Shown: positions 24,137 to 32,847 of the stretch, piece by piece
Position numbering within the stretch: position 1 is the first letter of the stretch
Layout: every line of letters begins with the position of its first letter
Source of the DNA: Zoogloea sp021286885
GTDB taxonomy: Bacteria > Pseudomonadota > Gammaproteobacteria > Burkholderiales > Rhodocyclaceae
DNA length: 64,000 bases
Assembly (NCBI RefSeq): GCF_041915215.1
Contig: NZ_JAYSBV010000004.1
Strand: one strand, 5' to 3'
Made by a program: the position numbers and the translations under genes
Notes under the pieces: generated by a model
What the model was told of the DNA's origin: nothing
The model's input: the letters and a program-made list of their open reading frames with translations, nothing else
The model's database searches: none

Positions 24137-25583
24137 GGGTACGCACCGGCACAAAAGTCTGAAAATCACCGCGCAGCACCAGCACCGTCACGCTCTGGCC
24201 GGCCGGCAGGCTGGTCACAATCTTGTTGAAATGCTCGGCGTTGCGGATGTCAGTCCGCAGCCCCCGGCTCACCAGGGCCAGGATCGCATCGCCAGGCACG
24301 ATCTCGGAAGCCCGGGCGGCTGCGCTGCGCAGGGCACTCACCACCACGCCACCATTGCCCATGCGGGGATTGCGGCGAGCCTCGGCGCCCGGGTCTTTGA
24401 CCACGATACCGAGCCTGTTGGGGGAGCTTTCCTGGGGCGGCGTGCGGGCGGCCAGCTTGAGGCTCTTGTCTTCGGGCAATTCGGCCACATCCACGGAGAG
24501 ATCCCGGGCTGCGCCCTTGCGCCACACCTGGACCGGCGCCTTGCTACCCGGGCGAGTTCCGCCCACCAGACGCGGCAGATCGCTGGAAACCTGCACCGGC
24601 TTGTTGTCAAAGCGCAGGATGATATCGCCCTGCTCGATGCCCGCCTTGTCGGCCGGACTGCCCTTCTCCACCGAACTCACCAGGGCACCCACGGCCCGGT
24701 TGAGGTTGAAACCATCGGCCAGATCCTTGGACACCTCCTGGATCACCACGCCGATGCGCCCGCGCTGAACCCGGCCTGCGCTACGCAGCTGGTTTTGTAC
24801 CTCCAGCGCCAGATCAATGGGAATCGAGAAGGACAAACCCATGAAACCGCCGGTACGGCTGTAAATCTGGGAGTTGATGCCGACCACCTCGCCCTTCATG
24901 TTGAACAAGGGGCCGCCCGAGTTGCCGGGGTTGATGGCCACGTCGGTCTGGATGAAAGGCACCAGGTTTTCCTGGGGCAGGGAACGCCCCTTGGCGCTGA
25001 CGATGCCCGCCGTCACCGAATTTTCGAAGCCGAAGGGCGAGCCAATCGCGATCACCCAATCCCCCGGGCGCAGCTTGGACGGATCACCCACCGTAACCTT
25101 GGGCAGGCCGCTCGCGTCGATCTTGAGCAGGGCCACATCGGTGCGGGCGTCGGCCCCCACCAGCCGGGCACGCAGCTCGCGCTTGTCGGTGAGCTTGACG
25201 ACGATCTCGTCGGCCCCATCCACCACATGGGCGTTGGTCAGCACATAGCCATCGGCAGAAATGATGAAGCCCGACCCCAGGGAACGGCTATCCGGCTCGT
25301 TGCGGGGTTCGGCGCGGGGGGTGTTGCCCTGGGGCGCACGGGGCACGAAGCGGCGCAGGAAATCCGGCAGCCCCTCTTCGTCCTCTAAGCCCGGAAAGCT
25401 GCGTCCGTTACGCAGGGCCTGGGTGGTACTGATGTTCACCACGGCCGCCCCCTGGCGCTCGGCCAGATCGGCAAAATCGGGGAGTTCCCGGGCATGGGCC
25501 AGGCAGGCCAGCATCCAGAGGACGACAAAACCAAACACCTTACGGCCATGGCGCAAAGACAACAAAGACAAAGGCGTGTTCAT
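24126..25583 (-). CDS. mucD: DegP/MucD-type periplasmic serine protease
   Basis: This HtrA protease degrades misfolded periplasmic proteins and, in the sigma-E/AlgU context, dampens envelope stress signalling. A signal peptide (FGFVVLWMLACLAHA then RELPD) precedes the catalytic triad: H in LTNAHVVDG, D in ARTDVALLKI and S in NPGNSGGPL. Two PDZ domains follow (around 285-375 and 395-480). The ATG at 25583 overlaps the rseC stop as ATGA, which fixes the start over the upstream TTG. The protein has 485 residues. Its place behind rpoE-rseABC matches mucD of Pseudomonas. Confidence 0.95.
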   Translation of the reverse strand: MNTPLSLLSLRHGRKVFGFVVLWMLACLAHARELPDFADLAERQGAAVVNISTTQALRNGRSFPGLEDEEGLPDFLRRFVPRAPQGNTPRAEPRNEPDSRSLGSGFIISADGYVLTNAHVVDGADEIVVKLTDKRELRARLVGADARTDVALLKIDASGLPKVTVGDPSKLRPGDWVIAIGSPFGFENSVTAGIVSAKGRSLPQENLVPFIQTDVAINPGNSGGPLFNMKGEVVGINSQIYSRTGGFMGLSFSIPIDLALEVQNQLRSAGRVQRGRIGVVIQEVSKDLADGFNLNRAVGALVSSVEKGSPADKAGIEQGDIILRFDNKPVQVSSDLPRLVGGTRPGSKAPVQVWRKGAARDLSVDVAELPEDKSLKLAARTPPQESSPNRLGIVVKDPGAEARRNPRMGNGGVVVSALRSAAARASEIVPGDAILALVSRGLRTDIRNAEHFNKIVTSLPAGQSVTVLVLRGDFQTFVPVRTLER

Positions 25584-26026
25584 GAATGGCAATTTCCACC
25601 CGGACGGGCCAGATGCAGCACCTGAGCATCTGCCCGGAAATCCTGGGCGTGCCGGCGCCCGTAAGCAATGGCGAGTAGCAAACCGACCACCACCCCCAAA
25701 CCCGCTCCCAGATCGGCAAACCCCTGGGGCGCCAGGGCGGTTCCTGCCGCAGCCCCCAGCAGCAGCCCGAGCACTGGACGGCCATAGGCCAGCATGGCGG
25801 CCCGCAGGGGCAAGCCTTCTTCGGTGAGCACATCCACCGGATCGCCGGGGTGGGCGTTGATGCTGTTGAGCACCCGCACTTCCTGGGCCTCGGCGGCCAG
25901 CGGACGGACGATATTCACCCCACCGCAGCCCCCGGGCTCATGACAACGCCCGCAGCCCTGGGGCACCGAGACATCCACCCAGGCGTACTGACCTTCCAGC
26001 CGCCGCACCACACCCTTCGCCTGCAT
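25580..26026 (-). CDS. rseC: RseC/MucC family protein
   Basis: RseC is an inner-membrane protein of the sigma-E operon and is related to SoxR-reducing proteins. The cysteine cluster GCGRCHEPGGCGG (residues 24-36) could hold an iron-sulfur centre, and two membrane helices follow (about 75-120). The 148 residues fit the family. It is translationally coupled on both sides (TGATG with rseB, ATGA with mucD). Confidence 0.92.
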   Translation of the reverse strand: MQAKGVVRRLEGQYAWVDVSVPQGCGRCHEPGGCGGVNIVRPLAAEAQEVRVLNSINAHPGDPVDVLTEEGLPLRAAMLAYGRPVLGLLLGAAAGTALAPQGFADLGAGLGVVVGLLLAIAYGRRHAQDFRADAQVLHLARPGGNCHS

Positions 26027-26997
26027 CACCGCTTGCGCATCTCCACGCCATCTGCAATTCGCACCAGGGCCTGGGGCGGAACCTCGCCCAACACCGTCAC
26101 CTGATGCTCCGCCACCGTACGGCGGAAGATATTGATCGCCCCGGAACTGCTCATCCCGCTCTGGGCGTTGTGCTTGCCGGGCAAGGCCGGCTCGATGAAC
26201 ACCGAGATGGCGGCCAGCCCGTCGGAAAACACCACATGGTAGGCCTCGCCCCGCTCCTTGCGGGCCTGGCGCGCCACCGATACCACCTGGCGGAAGCCCG
26301 GGATGGTGTTGCGGAACACCCAGCCGGTGTCCTCCATCTTGACGTCGATCCCCCGGGCATTGACCACCTTCCAGTCGGGTGTGCGCTCAAAGCGGGGCTT
26401 GACCTTGTCCTTTTCGAACGGGGTTCCGATGCGCACCTCGGTAAAGGCGAACTGCTCGATGCTCTCGCCCTTTTCGTTCACCAGCCGAGCCTTGAGCAGC
26501 AGGCCGCTCGTGGTGTCGGCCCAAAACTGATGGCCGTAGCGCATCTCGTCCTTGGGTTCGAGGATGATCTGCTGGCTCTCCATCCCGGCCACCCGCACCA
26601 CGTCACCCTTGCGGATGCGGTAATGCTCGGCCAAAGCCGAGGGTGAAGCCGGCAAACGGGCCGGAAAACTGCGCCGGGCGCCGGACTGGTCGACAATCAG
26701 CAGCTTCTGGTCGGGCAGAAAGCACTGGACCTCTTCGTTGCTGCGCACAACCTCCCGGGGGCTTCCATCGAGCGCCTCCATCTTCTCGAACTCGCCACCG
26801 CCCCCATCGACCATATGGACGATGCGCGAGTTTTCGACGTTCTTGCCGCTCTGGTAGGTGAAGGCGCCTGCGTAGTTCAGCTTGTGGGCCGCACTGGAGA
26901 TGCGCGCCAGCCAGGTGATGGGATCTGCCGGCATGTCGGCGTGGGCAGAACCGCAGATGGCCGCCAAGGCGGCCAGATGACAAACCCAACGTTTCAT
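26026..26997 (-). CDS. rseB: MucB/RseB periplasmic regulator
   Basis: RseB binds the periplasmic part of anti-sigma factor RseA and protects it from DegS-type cleavage until lipopolysaccharide or misfolded porins displace it. A signal peptide (WVCHLAALAAICGSAHA) is followed by the LolA-like domain with LNYAGAFTYQSG and NSRIVHMVDGG, then the smaller C-terminal domain with VFSDGLAAISVFIE. The 323 residues are typical. It overlaps rseA and rseC. Confidence 0.95.
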   Translation of the reverse strand: MKRWVCHLAALAAICGSAHADMPADPITWLARISSAAHKLNYAGAFTYQSGKNVENSRIVHMVDGGGGEFEKMEALDGSPREVVRSNEEVQCFLPDQKLLIVDQSGARRSFPARLPASPSALAEHYRIRKGDVVRVAGMESQQIILEPKDEMRYGHQFWADTTSGLLLKARLVNEKGESIEQFAFTEVRIGTPFEKDKVKPRFERTPDWKVVNARGIDVKMEDTGWVFRNTIPGFRQVVSVARQARKERGEAYHVVFSDGLAAISVFIEPALPGKHNAQSGMSSSGAINIFRRTVAEHQVTVLGEVPPQALVRIADGVEMRKR

Positions 26998-27566
26998 CGC
27001 TGACCAGCAACCCGTACGTCAGCCACGGTGCGCACATACTGAGCCACCCCCGGCATGGCCGCAGACGGCGCCATGGCTTGATGGGCGAACAGGTATTCCC
27101 GCTCGGAGGTTTCTGCCGCGCTCGCCGAGGCGAGGGTCAGGTTGCGCGCCTGGGACGCGAGCGGCGCCTGCACCTGACGGGCCGCCATCTGCTGAGCGCT
27201 GTCACGCCCCTGCTGATTGAAGGCCATGGCCGCCCATCCCACCACAGCCACGCCCATCACCGAGGCGGCCACCGGCATCAGGTGCCGGAACCAGCCCGTC
27301 CCCTGCCCCACCGCTACGCTCTCCTGCCCCTGACGTTCCCGGGCATGTACTGGCGCAAGAATGACCGGTTCATCATCAAGGCGCGCCATGAGGCTGGCGG
27401 TAAAGTCGGTGGACAATTGGGGTTCATCACGCAGCGCATCGCCAATCAGGCAATAGCAGTCCCACTCCTGCCGCAGGGCCCCGTCACGCTTGAGCGTATC
27501 GAGCATGCGGGTGGCGGCCAGGTCATCCAGGGCGCCATCAAGCAAGGCCGAAACTTTCTCGTTCAT
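26994..27566 (-). CDS. rseA: Anti-sigma-E factor RseA
   Basis: RseA holds sigma-E at the inner membrane. The N-terminal domain MNEKVSALLDGALDD...RMLDTLKRDG...WDCYCLIGDALR is the sigma-binding part. A single membrane helix (MPVAASVMGVAVVGWAAMAF) follows near residue 105, and the periplasmic part ends in a short tail. The start MNEKVS at 27566 fits the family and lies five bases after rpoE; longer frames upstream would overlap rpoE. It has 190 residues. Confidence 0.94.
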   Translation of the reverse strand: MNEKVSALLDGALDDLAATRMLDTLKRDGALRQEWDCYCLIGDALRDEPQLSTDFTASLMARLDDEPVILAPVHARERQGQESVAVGQGTGWFRHLMPVAASVMGVAVVGWAAMAFNQQGRDSAQQMAARQVQAPLASQARNLTLASASAAETSEREYLFAHQAMAPSAAMPGVAQYVRTVADVRVAGQR

Positions 27567-27571
27567 CGTCT

Positions 27572-28171
27572 TTACCACCTTTTGTTCGGAGCCGTATCGA
27601 GCAACGGCTTGAGCTTTTCTGAAATAGCTTCCCGCGCCCGGAAGATGCGCGAACGCACCGTACCAATCGGGCACTCCATGATTGTGGCGATCTCGTCGTA
27701 ACTCAGGCCTTCGATTTCCCGCAGCACGATGGCGGTCCGCAATTCGTCGGGCAATGCATCCATCGCCCGATTGACCGTGTCGCCAATCTGTTTGGTCATG
27801 AGCAAACGCTCAGGTGTGTTGATGTCGCGGAGTTGATCCCCCTCTTCGAAGGTTTCGGCCTCTTCGGAATCGAATTCGGTGGTTGTGGGGGCGCGGCGCC
27901 CCTGGGAAACCAGGTAATTCTTGGCAGTATTGATCCCGATGCGGTACAGCCAGGTGTAAAAGGCACTGTCACCCCGGAAACTGGGCAAGGCACGGTAGGC
28001 CTTGATGAAGGTTTCCTGGGCCACATCTTCCACTTCGGCAGGGTCACGGATCAGTCTCGACAACAGGCGAGCAAGCTTGCGCTGGTATTTGGATACCAGC
28101 AGGCCGAAAGCCTGCTTGTCTCCGCGCTGGACACGCTCGACCAGGAGCTGGTCAATTTCGCGATCGCTCAT
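27572..28171 (-). CDS. rpoE: RNA polymerase sigma factor RpoE
   Basis: This is an ECF sigma factor directing envelope-stress transcription. Region 2 shows LVERVQRGDKQAFGLLVSKY and EDVAQETFIKAYRALPSFRG, and region 4 shows LPDELRTAIVLREIEGLSYD and IATIMECPIGTVRSRIFRAR. I start at MSDREIDQ (28171) to match the family's 190-200 residues; an ATG at 28195 is also in frame and neither has a strong ribosome-binding site. It heads the long minus-strand run, and a sigma-E-like promoter lies about 100 bases upstream. Confidence 0.96.
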   Translation of the reverse strand: MSDREIDQLLVERVQRGDKQAFGLLVSKYQRKLARLLSRLIRDPAEVEDVAQETFIKAYRALPSFRGDSAFYTWLYRIGINTAKNYLVSQGRRAPTTTEFDSEEAETFEEGDQLRDINTPERLLMTKQIGDTVNRAMDALPDELRTAIVLREIEGLSYDEIATIMECPIGTVRSRIFRAREAISEKLKPLLDTAPNKRW

Positions 28172-28266
28172 GTTGGGGGCTGTGCTATCTCTCATGGTTG
28201 TGTGACCCGGTCGGTCACAGCGTGCGGAGTATACCCCGACCGAGCCAGCACCCGCCAAAGTACCCA

Positions 28267-28294
28267 CTAGACTCGGACAAAAACAGATAGTTCA
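28267..28294 (-). promoter_or_regulatory. Sigma-E-type promoter of rpoE
   Basis: On the minus strand TGAACTA (28294-28288) is followed after 15 bases by GTCTAG (28272-28267). The sigma-E consensus is GGAACTT and GTCTAA-type boxes at this spacing. The position gives a leader of about 90 bases to rpoE and would make the operon self-activating. Confidence 0.65.
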
Positions 28295-28313
28295 TTCATC
28301 AAGCAGGGTTTTT

Positions 28314-28346
28314 CCGGGACTTCTGAGCCAGATCAGAACTGCCGGG
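28314..28346. repeat. Imperfect hairpin between rpoE and nadB
   Basis: TTCTGA (28321-28326) pairs with TCAGAA (28333-28338), extended after mismatches by CCGG (28314-28317) and CCGG (28342-28345). It lies upstream of both divergent genes and could be a protein-binding dyad. No regulator can be named. Confidence 0.4.
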
Positions 28347-28392
28347 TTTTGAAGCGTGCAACCCCTGTCAAGGAATACAGCACCGCCCCCCG

Positions 28393-28401
28393 TGCTATAG
28401 T
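28393..28401 (+). promoter_or_regulatory. Extended -10 promoter element for nadB
   Basis: TGCTATAGT is an extended -10 box (TGn then TATAGT) 37 bases before the nadB start. No good -35 hexamer lies at the right distance, consistent with extended -10 promoters. Confidence 0.5.
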
Positions 28402-28437
28402 CCGCCCTTCGATCTATCGCCCACCACGGTTCCCCAA

Positions 28438-30015
28438 GTGATTGCGTTCGATGTCCTTATTCTAGGTAGCGGGCTGGCCGGTCAGTCCCTGGCCCTGCGT
28501 CTGGCAGACAAACTCAAGGTCGCACTCGTGACCAAGCGCACGCTGGAAGACAGCGCCAGCGCCTGGGCCCAGGGCGGTATCGCAGCTGTACTGGACCCAG
28601 TGGACAGCACCGAATCCCACATCCAGGACACCCACGTGGCCGGTGCCGGCCTGTGCGATGCCGAAGCCACCCGCTTCGTGGTCGAGAACGGCCCCCGCGC
28701 CATCGATTGGCTGATCGAACATGGCGTCCCCTTCACCCCAGACAGCCAATCCAGCATCGGCTACCACCTCACCCGGGAAGGCGGCCACGCCCACCGGCGC
28801 GTGATCCACGTGGCCGACGCCACCGGCGCCGCCGTACAGGCCACCCTCACCGAGCAGGTGCGCCAGCATCCGAACATCAGCATTTTTGAACAGCACATCG
28901 CGGTGGATCTCATCACCGGCGACAAGCTGGGCCGCCCGGGCGAAGGCTGCCTGGGCGCCTACGTGCTCGACATCGCCAAGGATCAGGTGCTCACCTTCGC
29001 CGCCCGCCACACGGCCCTGTGCACCGGCGGCGCGGGCAAGGTCTATCTCTACACCACCAACCCGGATACCGCCACCGGCGACGGGATTGCGATGGCCTGG
29101 CGGGCGGGCTGCCGGGTGCGCAACATGGAGTTCATCCAGTTCCACCCCACCTGCCTTTACCACCCCCAGGCCAAATCCTTCCTGATCTCCGAAGCTGTAC
29201 GCGGCGAAGGCGGGCTCCTGCGGCGCCCGGATGGCAGCCGCTTCATGCCCGAGCACGACCCCCGGGAAGAACTCGCCCCCCGCGACGTGGTGGCCCGGGC
29301 CATCGACTTCGAGATGAAAAAGCACGGTCTGGATTGCGTGTTCCTCGACATCAGCCACAAACCGGCGGCCTTCCTGGAAGAACACTTCCCCAACATCCTG
29401 GCCCGCTGCCAGGAACTGGGCATCGACATCACCCGCCAGCCGATTCCGGTGGTGCCCGCCGCCCACTATTCCTGCGGCGGCATTGTGGTGGATCTGCACG
29501 CCCGCACCGATGTGGCCGGGCTCTACGCGATTGGCGAAAGCTCCGGCACCGGCCTGCACGGCGCCAATCGGCTGGCCAGCAACTCTTTGCTGGAATGCCT
29601 AGTGTACAGCGAGTCCGCTGCTGCCGACATCCTGGCCCATCCGCGCCCCCTGCCCAGCGGCCTGCCCTCCTGGGACGAAAGCCGGGTGACCGACTCCGAC
29701 GAAGCCGTGGTGATCTCCCACAACTGGGACGAGCTGCGCCGCTTCATGTGGGACTACGTGGGCATCGTGCGCACCACCAAGCGGCTTCAGCGGGCCCGCA
29801 ATCGGCTCAAGCTACTCAAGCGCGAGATTGACGAGTTCTACAGCAACTTCCGGGTCAGCAACGACCTGATCGAGCTGCGCAATCTGGTGGAAACCGCCGA
29901 CCTGATCGTGCGCTGCGCCCTACACCGCAAGGAAAGCCGGGGGCTGCACTATTCCCGGGACTACCCCGAGCCCCAGACCCGCGCCCGGGATACCGTGCTG
30001 CGCCCCACGCGCTAA
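28438..30015 (+). CDS. nadB: L-aspartate oxidase
   Basis: NadB oxidises L-aspartate to iminoaspartate, the first step of de novo NAD synthesis, with FAD. The FAD motif LILGSGLAGQSLALRLA opens the protein; SASAWAQGGIAAV, the active-site EGGHAHRRV, and HYSCGGIVVD follow, with a helical C-terminal domain. The 525 residues are normal. The start is GTG at 28438 with a weak ribosome-binding site. It is transcribed away from rpoE, a neighbourhood shared with many proteobacteria. Confidence 0.97.
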   Translation: MIAFDVLILGSGLAGQSLALRLADKLKVALVTKRTLEDSASAWAQGGIAAVLDPVDSTESHIQDTHVAGAGLCDAEATRFVVENGPRAIDWLIEHGVPFTPDSQSSIGYHLTREGGHAHRRVIHVADATGAAVQATLTEQVRQHPNISIFEQHIAVDLITGDKLGRPGEGCLGAYVLDIAKDQVLTFAARHTALCTGGAGKVYLYTTNPDTATGDGIAMAWRAGCRVRNMEFIQFHPTCLYHPQAKSFLISEAVRGEGGLLRRPDGSRFMPEHDPREELAPRDVVARAIDFEMKKHGLDCVFLDISHKPAAFLEEHFPNILARCQELGIDITRQPIPVVPAAHYSCGGIVVDLHARTDVAGLYAIGESSGTGLHGANRLASNSLLECLVYSESAAADILAHPRPLPSGLPSWDESRVTDSDEAVVISHNWDELRRFMWDYVGIVRTTKRLQRARNRLKLLKREIDEFYSNFRVSNDLIELRNLVETADLIVRCALHRKESRGLHYSRDYPEPQTRARDTVLRPTR

Positions 30016-30031
30016 ACCCAAAATTGCCTGT

Positions 30032-30499
30032 TCAGCCTACCGCGTCCGGCTGTGCCGGGCGCGCCAGGGCGGCCACCACCTCCAGCCGCAAGTGCACCTG
30101 CAGGCAACGCCAGGCCTCGGCACCACATTGATCCTGGCACAGCATCAGGACACCACGCCGTTTTTTGCCAGCCTCTGCATCCTCCTGCCAGTGCAGCCAC
30201 ACCACCCGATGATGCACGGTGCTGCTCGGCAGCAAACGCCCCGCTGCCTCCGGCATCCCCACCAGACATACATGAATGCGCCCCTCGGGCAGGAGCTGGA
30301 GTACGCCTCGCGTGTGTTGCAGGCTACGCGCTTCACGCCAGAGGCTCAGCCCCAGCAGCACGCCCACGCCTCCCAAGGCCGGCCCCGGGCCAAAACCGAG
30401 CAGCCACGAAAAAGCCGCCGCTAGATGCAGGATCACCACCAGGATGATCCGCAGCCGCGACGGCTCGAAGGCAATGGGGATGGAGGGCGGCGCCTGCAT
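30032..30499 (-). CDS. YgfX-like small membrane protein
   Basis: A 155-residue protein has a pair of hydrophobic helices (LRIILVVILHLAAAFSWLL and GPALGGVGVLLGLSLW) followed by a soluble part with RGVLQLLPEGRIHV and RRVVWLHW-like segments. This layout resembles YgfX (CptA) proteins, which have been linked to division/cytoskeleton inhibition and to the SdhE gene pair. No sdhE gene is next to it. It lies 18 bases after fabF, as the last gene of the fatty-acid operon, and converges with nadB. The assignment is tentative. Confidence 0.55.
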   Translation of the reverse strand: MQAPPSIPIAFEPSRLRIILVVILHLAAAFSWLLGFGPGPALGGVGVLLGLSLWREARSLQHTRGVLQLLPEGRIHVCLVGMPEAAGRLLPSSTVHHRVVWLHWQEDAEAGKKRRGVLMLCQDQCGAEAWRCLQVHLRLEVVAALARPAQPDAVG

Positions 30500-30517
30500 G
30501 CGGAGCCGCGCCGCCGG

Positions 30518-31753
30518 TCAGACCTTGCGGAAGACCAGGGTACCGTTGGTACCGCCAAAGCCGAAGTTGTTTTTGACCGCCACGTCGATCTTCATCGGAC
30601 GGGCTTCATTCGCGCAGTAGTCGAGATCGCACTCGGGATCCTGCTCGAAGATGTTGATGGTCGGGGGAGAAATCTGGTTATGCACGGCCAGCACGGTCAG
30701 CACGGACTCCAGACCGCCAGCACCACCCAGCAGGTGGCCCGTCATGGACTTGGTGGAGTTCACCACCAGCTTCTTGGCCGCATCGGCACCGAAAGCGAGC
30801 TTGATCGCTTCGGTTTCGTTCTTGTCACCCAGGGGGGTGGAGGTGCCGTGGGCGTTCAGGTACTGGACTTCATCCACGTTCACACCGGCGTTGCGCAGGG
30901 CATTCAGCATGCTGCGACGGGGGCCGTCGGTATCCGGAGCGGTCATGTGGAAGGCGTCGCCGCTCATCCCGAAACCGGTCACTTCGGCGTAGATCCGGGC
31001 GCCACGGCGCACGGCATGTTCGTACTCTTCGAGTACCAGCACGCCGGAACCTTCACCCATCACGAAGCCATCACGGTCCTTGTCCCAGGGACGGCTAGCG
31101 GTGGCGGGATCATCGTTACGGGTGGAGAGGGCCTTGGCAGAGGCGAAACCGCCCACCGCCAGGGGGCTGACGGTGGCTTCGGCACCGCCGCACACCATCA
31201 CATCGGCGTCGCCACACTGGATCATCCGGAAGCTGGTGCCAATGGCATGCAGGCCGGTGGTGCAGGCGGTGACGACTGCCAGGTTGGGCCCCTTCAGACC
31301 CAACATGATGGAGAGGTTGCCGGAGATCATGTTGATGATCGTCCCAGGCACAAAGAAGGGAGAAATCTTGCGAGGGCCACCCTTGACGTAATCGTCGTGG
31401 GTGTCCTCGATCATGGGCAGCCCGCCCATGCCGGAGCCGATGTTCACGCCGATCCGATCGGCGTTGGCTTCGGTGACCTCCAGGCCAGAATCGCGGAAAG
31501 CCTGAACGCCAGCGGCCAGACCGTAGTGGATAAAGCTATCCATGCGGCGTGCGTCCTTGGGGGACACGTAGGCGCTGACATCAAACCCCTTCACCTCCCC
31601 GGCAATGCGGCAGGCAAAAGCGGAAGCGTCAAAATGGGTGATCGGTCCGATACCGGAACGACCAGCCACGATGGAATCCCAGGTTTCGGCAACGGTATTG
31701 CCGACAGGCGACACGGCACCCAGGCCGGTTACAACGACTCTGCGGAAGGTCAA
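30518..31753 (-). CDS. fabF: 3-oxoacyl-ACP synthase II
   Basis: FabF elongates acyl-ACP with malonyl-ACP and sets the temperature-dependent fatty-acid profile. The catalytic cysteine is in AVVTACTTGLHAIG, and the two histidines are in NAHGTSTPLGD and SMTGHLLGGAGGLE. It has 411 residues. It follows acpP by 18 bases, the classic acpP-fabF pairing. Confidence 0.97.
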   Translation of the reverse strand: MTFRRVVVTGLGAVSPVGNTVAETWDSIVAGRSGIGPITHFDASAFACRIAGEVKGFDVSAYVSPKDARRMDSFIHYGLAAGVQAFRDSGLEVTEANADRIGVNIGSGMGGLPMIEDTHDDYVKGGPRKISPFFVPGTIINMISGNLSIMLGLKGPNLAVVTACTTGLHAIGTSFRMIQCGDADVMVCGGAEATVSPLAVGGFASAKALSTRNDDPATASRPWDKDRDGFVMGEGSGVLVLEEYEHAVRRGARIYAEVTGFGMSGDAFHMTAPDTDGPRRSMLNALRNAGVNVDEVQYLNAHGTSTPLGDKNETEAIKLAFGADAAKKLVVNSTKSMTGHLLGGAGGLESVLTVLAVHNQISPPTINIFEQDPECDLDYCANEARPMKIDVAVKNNFGFGGTNGTLVFRKV

Positions 31754-31771
31754 GGCAGGCTCCGGAAAAAC

Positions 31772-32008
31772 TTAGCCCTGGTGGGCGAGAACGTAGTCGA
31801 TCGCCTGTTGCACAGAGGTGATCTTCTCGGCTTCTTCGTCGGGGATTTCACAGCCGAATTCCTCTTCGAGGGCCATCACCAGCTCGACGGTGTCGAGGGA
31901 GTCGGCGCCCAGGTCGTCCACGAAGGAGGAGGCGGTCTTCACGTCTTCCAGCTTGACGCCCAGTTGTTCGGCAACGATCTTCTTGACGCGCTCTTCGATA
32001 TTGCTCAT
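31772..32008 (-). CDS. acpP: Acyl carrier protein
   Basis: AcpP is the 78-residue acidic carrier of growing acyl chains. Serine 37 in DLGADSLDTVELVMALEEEF is the phosphopantetheine site, presumably modified by the AcpS encoded at 17.3 kb. It lies between fabG (89-base gap) and fabF. Confidence 0.98.
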   Translation of the reverse strand: MSNIEERVKKIVAEQLGVKLEDVKTASSFVDDLGADSLDTVELVMALEEEFGCEIPDEEAEKITSVQQAIDYVLAHQG

Positions 32009-32097
32009 CTAAAACTCCTATTTCCCAAATTAGGCGGGTGAGTTCAAAAACCCCCGCATTCTACCAAAAAGACGTATCCCCGCCAGCGCGGCGAGGA

Positions 32098-32847
32098 TTA
32101 CGCCATGTACATGCCGCCATTCACGTGCAGGGTGGCCCCGGTCACGTAGGCAGCAGCGGGGGAGGCCAGGAAGCCCACCACAGCTGCGATTTCCTCGGGC
32201 TTGCCCAGGCGGCCCAGGGCGATCTGTCCGGTGAGGGCAGACTTCTGGGCTTCGGGAAGATCCTTGGTCATGTCGGTATCAATGAAACCGGGCGCCACAC
32301 AGTTCACGGTGATGTTGCGGCTACCCAGCTCCTGGGCCAGGGCCCGGCTCATGCCGGCGACACCGGCCTTGGCTGCTGCGTAGTTAGCCTGACCCGGATT
32401 GCCGGAACTGCCCACCACGGAAGTGATGTTGATGATGCGGCCGTTGCGGGCCTTCATCATGCCACGCATCACCAGCTTGGACATCCGGAACACCGCCTTG
32501 AGGTTGGTGTCGATCACGTCGTCCCAGTCGGAATCCTTCATGCGCATCGCCAGGGTGTCCCGGGTGATGCCGGCATTGTTCACCAGCACGGTTATCACGC
32601 CAAAGGTCTTTTCGATCTCGCCCAGCACTGCTTCACAGGAAGCAGCATCGGTCACGTTGAGCACCAGGCCCCGACCAGCCACACCGGCGGCTTCGAGGCC
32701 GGCCTGGATGTCGGCAGCGCCGGCTTCGGAGGTGGCGGTTCCCACCACGGTGGCGCCCATGCGGCCCAGTTCCAGGGCAATGGCGCGGCCAATGCCACGG
32801 GAGGCACCGGTGACCAGGGCGACCTGGCCTTGCAGTACTTGGGTCAT
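32098..32847 (-). CDS. fabG: 3-oxoacyl-ACP reductase
   Basis: FabG is the NADPH-dependent short-chain dehydrogenase of fatty-acid synthesis. TGASRGIGRAIALEL binds NADPH, NNAG is present, and the catalytic serine (ITSVVGSSG) and YAAAKAG tyrosine/lysine are intact. The C-terminus ATLHVNGGMYMA is typical. It has 249 residues and overlaps fabD by four bases. Confidence 0.97.
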   Translation of the reverse strand: MTQVLQGQVALVTGASRGIGRAIALELGRMGATVVGTATSEAGAADIQAGLEAAGVAGRGLVLNVTDAASCEAVLGEIEKTFGVITVLVNNAGITRDTLAMRMKDSDWDDVIDTNLKAVFRMSKLVMRGMMKARNGRIINITSVVGSSGNPGQANYAAAKAGVAGMSRALAQELGSRNITVNCVAPGFIDTDMTKDLPEAQKSALTGQIALGRLGKPEEIAAVVGFLASPAAAYVTGATLHVNGGMYMA

